A stretch of 41,727 nucleotides of DNA from Lachnospiraceae bacterium (lineage in GTDB: Bacteria > Bacillota > Clostridia > Lachnospirales > Lachnospiraceae), in NCBI GenBank assembly GCA_017465845.1, contig JAFTVH010000008.1, positions 1 through 41,727 of the forward strand, given 5' to 3'. The position numbers were made by a program, and so were the translations under genes. Positions 35,367 through 41,727 of the stretch are shown one piece after another. Position 1 is the stretch's first letter. Every line of letters begins with the position of its first letter. The notes beneath the pieces are model-generated. The model saw only the letters and a list, made by a program, of their open reading frames with translations, was not told the DNA's origin and searched no databases.

Positions 35367-35464
35367 ATAAGAAAATAAATCTAAATAGCGATAAAAAATA
35401 TTTTTCCAAAATAAGGAATTTCAATCAGGATGCGCATTTTTGGCCTGGACATTTGAAAAAAACA

Positions 35465-35493
35465 TTGACAATCTCTCATTTTTCGTCTATACT
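35465..35493 (+). promoter_or_regulatory. Promoter of the DUF6465-type gene
   Basis: TTGACA (35465-35470), a 17-base spacer, and TATACT (35488-35493), giving a leader of about 70 bases. The leader holds two small hairpins, CGGAT-AAA-ATCCG (about 35502-35514) and AAAGAC-GAAT-GTCTTT (about 35529-35544). Confidence 0.8.
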
Positions 35494-35568
35494 GCTCATT
35501 GCGGATAAAATCCGTTAGGAGATTATGAAAAAGACGAATGTCTTTCTGTAATGAAGGGAGATGTCATT

Positions 35569-36054
35569 ATGGCAGCAACTAAGAAAGCAGCTGCAAAAGC
35601 AGCTGAAGCCCAGAATGAAGTTCTGGAAACCGTGGTTGATGCGCCCAAGGCAGAAGAAGTAGAGGCAGAGGCAAAGGCACCTGCTAAGAAGGCAGTTAAG
35701 AAGGTCGCAAAAGAAACCGTTAAGAAATCTACAAGAACTACAAAAGCAGCAAAGGCTGAAGAAAGCAAAGAGGAGGCAGCAGCTGAGACTCAGACAGCTG
35801 AGAAGCCTGCAGCTAAGAAGCCCGGCAGAAAGCCCGCTGCAAAGAAGGCAGAACTGACCGCTACTATCAGCGTACAGTTTGCCGGCAAGTCTTACACCAA
35901 CGAAGAACTGGTGAAGATTGCAAAGGATGTTTGGCAGTACGATCTGAAGAAAGAAGAGAAAGACTTACAGAATGTAGAACTGTATGTGAAGCCTGAAGAG
36001 AGCACTGTATATTATGTATTTAATGGAACAGAGGAAGGCTGCTTCGGCATCTAA
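35569..36054 (+). CDS. DUF6465-type protein with Lys/Ala-rich histone H1-like tail
   Basis: A 161-residue protein. Residues 1-95 are low-complexity Ala/Lys/Glu with repeated AAKK, PAKKA and KKPGRKPAAKK segments, like histone H1 tails. The last 65 residues or so form a compact domain (TATISVQFAGKSYTNEELVK...YYVFNGTEEGCFGI) that I associate with DUF6465 proteins of Lachnospiraceae. AAGGGAG is eight bases before ATG 35569, better than the upstream ATG 35551. The gene has its own strong promoter and terminator, suggesting abundant expression. A role in nucleoid binding is plausible from the tail but unproven. Confidence 0.85.
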   Translation: MAATKKAAAKAAEAQNEVLETVVDAPKAEEVEAEAKAPAKKAVKKVAKETVKKSTRTTKAAKAEESKEEAAAETQTAEKPAAKKPGRKPAAKKAELTATISVQFAGKSYTNEELVKIAKDVWQYDLKKEEKDLQNVELYVKPEESTVYYVFNGTEEGCFGI

Positions 36055-36080
36055 GAGTTCTGCTTCCGTACATAAGAGAA

Positions 36081-36127
36081 AAACCCCAATGTGGTTGGAA
36101 TCAACTGCCTTGGGGTTTTTCTTTTTT
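36081..36127 (+). terminator. Intrinsic terminator of the DUF6465-type gene
   Basis: AAACCCCAA (36081-36089) pairs with TTGGGGTTT (36110-36118), followed by TTCTTTTTT, 26 bases after the stop. Confidence 0.9.
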
Positions 36128-36155
36128 AATATTATCATTAGGTAGGGATGCAGAA

Positions 36156-37595
36156 ATGAGCAAAAAAGCAGACAGGTTACTTCTATTTCTTTATTTGACA
36201 GGATTTGTGGTCATAGCGGCCACCATTGCATTGTTTCAGCCTTTGGCAGATACCATGCCCCAGATGGCAAATCCGCCGGACGAGCATGCAAGATTCATGG
36301 TTCCCTGGTATATTTGTCAGCATGGCACAATTCCTACCGGCTTTGAAGAGGAAATCAGGATTCCTTCTTATGGCTTTTCTTACGGGCTTTACAATGTGTT
36401 CCCGTATATTGTCCAGGGCTATCTGATGCGGCTGGCTTCCTTTTTTACGGATTCCAAGCTGATATTGCTTTATGTGGCAAGGTTCGTGAATGTAGCTTCC
36501 GGAACCTGTATGGCATATGTAGTGTACCTGTTGTCATGTAAATTATTTCAGGCAGCGGGATTTGGATGGGCATTTTGCTTTGCGGTAATGTACCTGCCCC
36601 AGAGTCTGTTTCTGCATACGTATGTAAACACAGATTCCATGTGTCTTTTATCAGTAGCCATGATGCTTTACGGATTGGTCAGCGCCTATCGGGAAGGATT
36701 CACGCGCGTGAACTGTCTCTGGGTTTGCTGCGGCATTATCCTCTGCGCACTTTCCTATTATAATGCTTATGGCTACATCTTAAGTTGTAGCCTGCTGTTC
36801 GCGGCATATTTCCTGCAAAGAAAAGAAGGCAGATGGACCTATGACTGGCGCAAAATGTTAAAGAAAGGTATCTTCATCAGCGTTATCGTACTTGCAGGCA
36901 TCAGCTGGTGGTTCATCCGTAGTTACATCTTGTACGATGGAGATTTCCTGGGACTTGCCACCAGAGAGAAAATGGCTATTGAGTACGCAAGTCCTGAAGT
37001 CAATCCTCTCACCATGTCCACCTATGAAAACAGGGGCTATACCATCCTTGAAATGATGCGTGAAAACAATTTCCTGGAAAGCGTATTCTACAGCTTTGTA
37101 GCAGCCTTCGGTTCCATGACCATCACCGCCAACATCTGGATCTACCGCCTGTACAAAGTCTTTTTTGCCGCAGGCCTGTTGAGCTGCGTTTTCCTGTCCT
37201 TCCCCATCCTCTCTGGGAAAACAGAACAGTCCTCAACCCGCACAGACAGCCTGTCTGCGCTCACTGTAAGCAGCCGGACCTTGAGCGGCTGGAAACAGAT
37301 TTTCTTCCACATAAACATGATTTTCTGTATCCTCATGCCCATGTTTCTGCTGCTTCGCTATGCCTACACCATGGACTTCCAGACCCAGGGCCGCTATCTG
37401 ATGCCCGCCCTCATCCCCTTAATGTACTACACCATCCGGGGGTTCGAAAAACTGGCTGCCTTCAAATTATGGCGAACCTGGCCCACGAAGGTATTGGTGC
37501 TATTGCTCGTCCTTCTACCGCTCCTCAGCACCCTCTGGATGACCTACTGCGCCGCCCTCCCCATCTACTTAAAGACCGGCGTAGCACTTGAATAA
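36156..37595 (+). CDS. Polytopic membrane protein, DUF2142/glycosyltransferase-like
   Basis: A 479-residue protein with roughly ten hydrophobic segments. After the first segment an extracytoplasmic loop contains NPPDEHARFMVPWY, resembling the Pro-Asp-Glu-x-x-H/A motif of DUF2142 proteins and the acidic catalytic loop of GT-C lipid-linked sugar transferases. A second large loop (about residues 250-300) and a hydrophilic Ser/Thr stretch near 350-375 are visible. It may transfer a sugar from a polyprenyl carrier to surface molecules. The start is GATGCAGAAATG without a strong site. The gene stands between a terminator and the hrcA promoter. The last 500 bases or so are visibly more C-rich than its neighbours. 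Confidence 0.75.
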   Translation: MSKKADRLLLFLYLTGFVVIAATIALFQPLADTMPQMANPPDEHARFMVPWYICQHGTIPTGFEEEIRIPSYGFSYGLYNVFPYIVQGYLMRLASFFTDSKLILLYVARFVNVASGTCMAYVVYLLSCKLFQAAGFGWAFCFAVMYLPQSLFLHTYVNTDSMCLLSVAMMLYGLVSAYREGFTRVNCLWVCCGIILCALSYYNAYGYILSCSLLFAAYFLQRKEGRWTYDWRKMLKKGIFISVIVLAGISWWFIRSYILYDGDFLGLATREKMAIEYASPEVNPLTMSTYENRGYTILEMMRENNFLESVFYSFVAAFGSMTITANIWIYRLYKVFFAAGLLSCVFLSFPILSGKTEQSSTRTDSLSALTVSSRTLSGWKQIFFHINMIFCILMPMFLLLRYAYTMDFQTQGRYLMPALIPLMYYTIRGFEKLAAFKLWRTWPTKVLVLLLVLLPLLSTLWMTYCAALPIYLKTGVALE

Positions 37596-37708
37596 CCAGC
37601 TTTTATACACCCACCCCTCTCTCCTCCTTGCGTGCCATTGCTTTAAGCCATAATCCCCCTGCAAAATCAAATTTATAATTCTTTAATAATTATTTTTTAG
37701 AAAATGTG

Positions 37709-37737
37709 TTGACAATATATATGGTAAGTGATATTTT
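37709..37737 (+). promoter_or_regulatory. Promoter of the hrcA-grpE-dnaK operon
   Basis: TTGACA (37709-37714), a 17-base spacer and TATTTT (37732-37737). The CIRCE operator begins 14 bases downstream of the -10, so bound HrcA would cover the transcription start region. Confidence 0.75.
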
Positions 37738-37751
37738 AGGTACAGAAGATG

Positions 37752-37778
37752 TTAGCACTCATGCAAGACGAGTGCTAA
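37752..37778. promoter_or_regulatory. CIRCE operator (HrcA binding site)
   Basis: TTAGCACTC (37752-37760), nine bases, GAGTGCTAA (37770-37778): an exact match to the CIRCE consensus. HrcA binds it to repress the chaperone operon, with release on heat stress. Confidence 0.98.
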
Positions 37779-37802
37779 TAACATCAAGAAGGAGTGATGG
37801 GA

Positions 37803-38831
37803 ATGCAGTTGGATGAAAGAAAGACTAAAATATTGCAGGCCATTATCCGGAACTACCTGGAGACGGGAGAACCGGTGGGCAGCAGAACGATATCCAAGTA
37901 TACTGATTTGAACCTGAGCTCCGCCACCATCCGTAATGAGATGGCTGACCTGGAAGAACTGGGTTACATCTTACAGCCACATACTTCCGCCGGTCGTATT
38001 CCTTCCGATAAAGGCTACCGCTTCTATGTAGATACCATGTTGGAAGAGAAAGAACGGGAAGTAGTAGAGATGAAGGAGATGCTGCTGGAGAGGCAGGATA
38101 AGATGGAAGTCCTCTTAAAGCAGGTCGCCAAGGTGCTGGCGCAGAATACCAACTATGCCACCATGATATCCGCACCGCAGACACACCACAACAAGCTGAA
38201 GTTCATACAGCTTTCCAGAGTGGATGCGAATCAGATACTGGCGGTCATTGTAGGGGAAGGAAATGTGATCAAGAACAACATTCTTTCCGTAACTCAGGAA
38301 CTGTCTGATGAGACGCTTTTGAAGCTGAATATCCTGCTGAACACTCACCTCAATGGTCTTTCCATAGAGGAGATCAATCTGGGGATGATAGCAGACATGA
38401 AGAAACAGGCAGGTATCCACAGCGATATCGTCAGCGAGGTCATCGATGCAGTGGCAGAAGCCATCAGGGCAGAGGAAGATTTACGGATCTACACCAGTGG
38501 AGCCAATAATATTTTCCGGTATCCGGAACTGGCAGATCAACAGAAAGCCAGCCAGCTGATCAGTACTTTTGAAGAGAAGCAGCTTTTGAGTGAACTGGTA
38601 CAGGGCACACTTGCGGATGAGAACAGTACAGGAATCCAGGTGTACATCGGCAACGAGACACCGGTCAGCAGTATGAAAGACTGCAGTGTGGTGACAGCCA
38701 CATATGAATTGGAAGAGGGAATGCGAGGTACAATTGGTATCATCGGACCCAAGCGAATGGATTACGATAAGGTAATCGGTACGCTGAAGGCTCTGCAGAG
38801 CCAGTTGGATGAATTATATAAGGGCAGATAG
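37803..38831 (+). CDS. hrcA: Heat-inducible transcription repressor HrcA
   Basis: A 342-residue repressor of class I heat-shock genes. The N-terminal winged helix includes GEPVGSRTIS and LSSATIRNEMADLEELGYI, followed by the conserved PHTSAGRIPSDKGYRFYVD stretch. The C-terminal GAF-like domain ends with GTIGIIGPKRMDYDKVIG. I chose ATG 37803 because AAGAAGGAG ends eight bases before it; GTG 37794 and ATG 37797 overlap or crowd the site. It is the first gene of the operon and is autoregulated through the CIRCE element 25 bases upstream. Confidence 0.97.
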   Translation: MQLDERKTKILQAIIRNYLETGEPVGSRTISKYTDLNLSSATIRNEMADLEELGYILQPHTSAGRIPSDKGYRFYVDTMLEEKEREVVEMKEMLLERQDKMEVLLKQVAKVLAQNTNYATMISAPQTHHNKLKFIQLSRVDANQILAVIVGEGNVIKNNILSVTQELSDETLLKLNILLNTHLNGLSIEEINLGMIADMKKQAGIHSDIVSEVIDAVAEAIRAEEDLRIYTSGANNIFRYPELADQQKASQLISTFEEKQLLSELVQGTLADENSTGIQVYIGNETPVSSMKDCSVVTATYELEEGMRGTIGIIGPKRMDYDKVIGTLKALQSQLDELYKGR

Positions 38832-38894
38832 CTGTCGGGCAAGGTCCGGATCGGACGCAGCCGTATTTACAGATAGGAAAGAAAGGATGATACT

Positions 38895-39599
38895 ATGGCA
38901 GATAATGAGAAGCAGACAATGGAGCAGGAAGCACAGGATACTGTAAAAGAGGATGTGCAGCCTGAAGCAAGAGCAGGAGAGGCAGATGGCTGTGAAGAAG
39001 CAGCTAGCCAGTGCAGCACTGCAGATGCAGAGGGTGCCGGCGAAGAAGCCGGGGAACAGGAGGAAGCTTGCGAGGAAGAGATTCCGGAAGGCGTAGAACC
39101 CAAGACCTGGGCGGAGAAGATGGCTGCCAGAAAGCAGGCAAAGCAGGATAAAAAGTCTGATGAATATAAGCAGAAGATTGCAGAACTGGAAGATAAATCC
39201 AAACGTCAGCTTGCAGAGTTTGAGAATTTCCGCAGAAGAACCGAGAAAGAGAAGCAGGCCATGTTCGAGACCGGCGCCAAGAGTGTCATCGAGAAGATTC
39301 TTCCTGTCATCGACAATTTTGAAAGAGGACTTGCAACGGTACCTGCAGACAAACAGGAAGATCCGTTCGTAGACGGTATGAGCCGTGTCTACAAGCAGAT
39401 GCTTGCAGAGTTGGATAAGATCGGTGTGAAGCCAATTGAAGCAGTAGGTCAGGAATTCGATCCCGCTCTTCACAATGCAGTAATGCAGGTGGAAAGCGAA
39501 GAATACGAAGCCGGCGTAGTTGCACAGGAATTACAAAAGGGTTATACCTATCATGACAGTGTCGTAAGATACAGCATGGTAGCAGTTGTAAGCGAATAA
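38895..39599 (+). CDS. grpE: Nucleotide exchange factor GrpE
   Basis: A 234-residue cochaperone that releases ADP from DnaK. An unusually long acidic, low-complexity N-terminus (about 85 residues) precedes the coiled coil. Then comes the conserved EFENFRRRTEKEKQ region and the C-terminal beta domain with GQEFDPALHNAVMQV and GYTYHDSVVRYSMV. A purine-rich GAAAGAAAGG site lies upstream. It is 63 bases after hrcA and 61 bases before dnaK, in the usual order. Confidence 0.97.
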   Translation: MADNEKQTMEQEAQDTVKEDVQPEARAGEADGCEEAASQCSTADAEGAGEEAGEQEEACEEEIPEGVEPKTWAEKMAARKQAKQDKKSDEYKQKIAELEDKSKRQLAEFENFRRRTEKEKQAMFETGAKSVIEKILPVIDNFERGLATVPADKQEDPFVDGMSRVYKQMLAELDKIGVKPIEAVGQEFDPALHNAVMQVESEEYEAGVVAQELQKGYTYHDSVVRYSMVAVVSE

Positions 39600-39648
39600 G
39601 CTTACCATAGATTTTTTCAATAAGTAAATAATCAACATTTAATATTAG

Positions 39649-41535
<1,887 letters not shown>

Positions 41536-41587
41536 TGTTGAATAGATGCCGATTACGTGATATGATGTAAAGCAGTGTGCATACGGT

Positions 41588-41727
41588 GTAACAGTTCAGA
41601 CAGCCGGCACCGCGCAGTCAAAATCGCACTTCAGTGCGATTTTGCAAGACTTGCGTGCGCCAAAATGCGCTTTTAGCGCATTTTGTGTGCATCTACGTAA
41701 CAGTTCAGACCCCGTCTGAACTGTTAC
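41588..41727. repeat. Hairpin-rich repeat cluster after dnaK, cut by the window edge
   Basis: Three perfect hairpins lie in 110 bases: AAAATCGCAC-TTCA-GTGCGATTTT (41620-41643), CAAAATGCGCT-TTT-AGCGCATTTTG (41661-41685), and GTAACAGTTCAGAC-CCC-GTCTGAACTGTTAC (41697-41727). The 14-mer GTAACAGTTCAGAC also occurs directly at 41588-41601. The first two could terminate transcription in either direction. The arrangement with a repeated flanking 14-mer suggests a palindromic intergenic repeat element. Confidence 0.75.

Overview
The window looks like chromosomal DNA of a Gram-positive anaerobe of the class Clostridia, most likely family Lachnospiraceae. The reasons are the hrcA-grpE-dnaK order behind a perfect CIRCE operator, AGGAGG-type ribosome binding sites, a DUF6465-type basic-tail protein, BspA-type leucine-rich repeats, and large surface proteins with the Cys-rich and YGAAAQxYF modules common in that family. 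No phage, insertion sequence, CRISPR array, tRNA or rRNA was recognised.

Bases 1-17447 are a surface-protein locus, all on the plus strand. Three paralogues (637-5310, 7314-9185, 9300-12872) share an N-terminal membrane segment with an S/T-x-F/Y-A-W motif, resembling SipW-type (TasA/camelysin-like) export signals, and a common core. They differ in what follows the core: Ig-like modules, nothing, or FIVAR plus Big_2-like domains. Between and after them lie a BspA-type LRR protein, a small Ig-like membrane protein, a Cys-repeat/SpaA-like protein with its own promoter, and a small membrane-anchored protein. None of the anchored proteins has an LPXTG signal; two end in a membrane helix plus an acidic tail. 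No signal peptidase or sortase lies in the window. A 2221-residue secreted protein follows (17623-24288).

Bases 24311-26000 hold the most unusual system: a compact cassette of a 35-residue peptide, an HPr-kinase-like P-loop protein, a lipoprotein and a PqqD-like protein. The peptide and the lipoprotein end in the same 14-residue tail pattern (DTLxNxxxVPGGEW). Two strong hairpins separate the peptide gene from the kinase gene. This looks like a minimal RiPP-like or C-terminal-tag modification system with no radical SAM enzyme, cyclase, protease or transporter nearby. A structured, gene-free stretch follows it (26019-26191).

Bases 26321-31067 carry housekeeping genes: an asparaginase, hflK-hflC on the minus strand, and glpK. 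The gene-free stretch 31068-32324 holds a 226-bp near-perfect inverted repeat. After it comes a transcription unit of about 590 nt with a consensus promoter and a strong terminator but no ORF, poor in T and full of short complementary segments. It is a good candidate for a large ornate non-coding RNA, possibly of the ROOL class.

Bases 32325-41727 hold an aminotransferase and a patatin-like hydrolase, uppP, a DUF6465-type gene with its own promoter and terminator, a polytopic membrane protein of the DUF2142/glycosyltransferase type, and hrcA-grpE-dnaK. The window ends in a cluster of perfect hairpins after dnaK.
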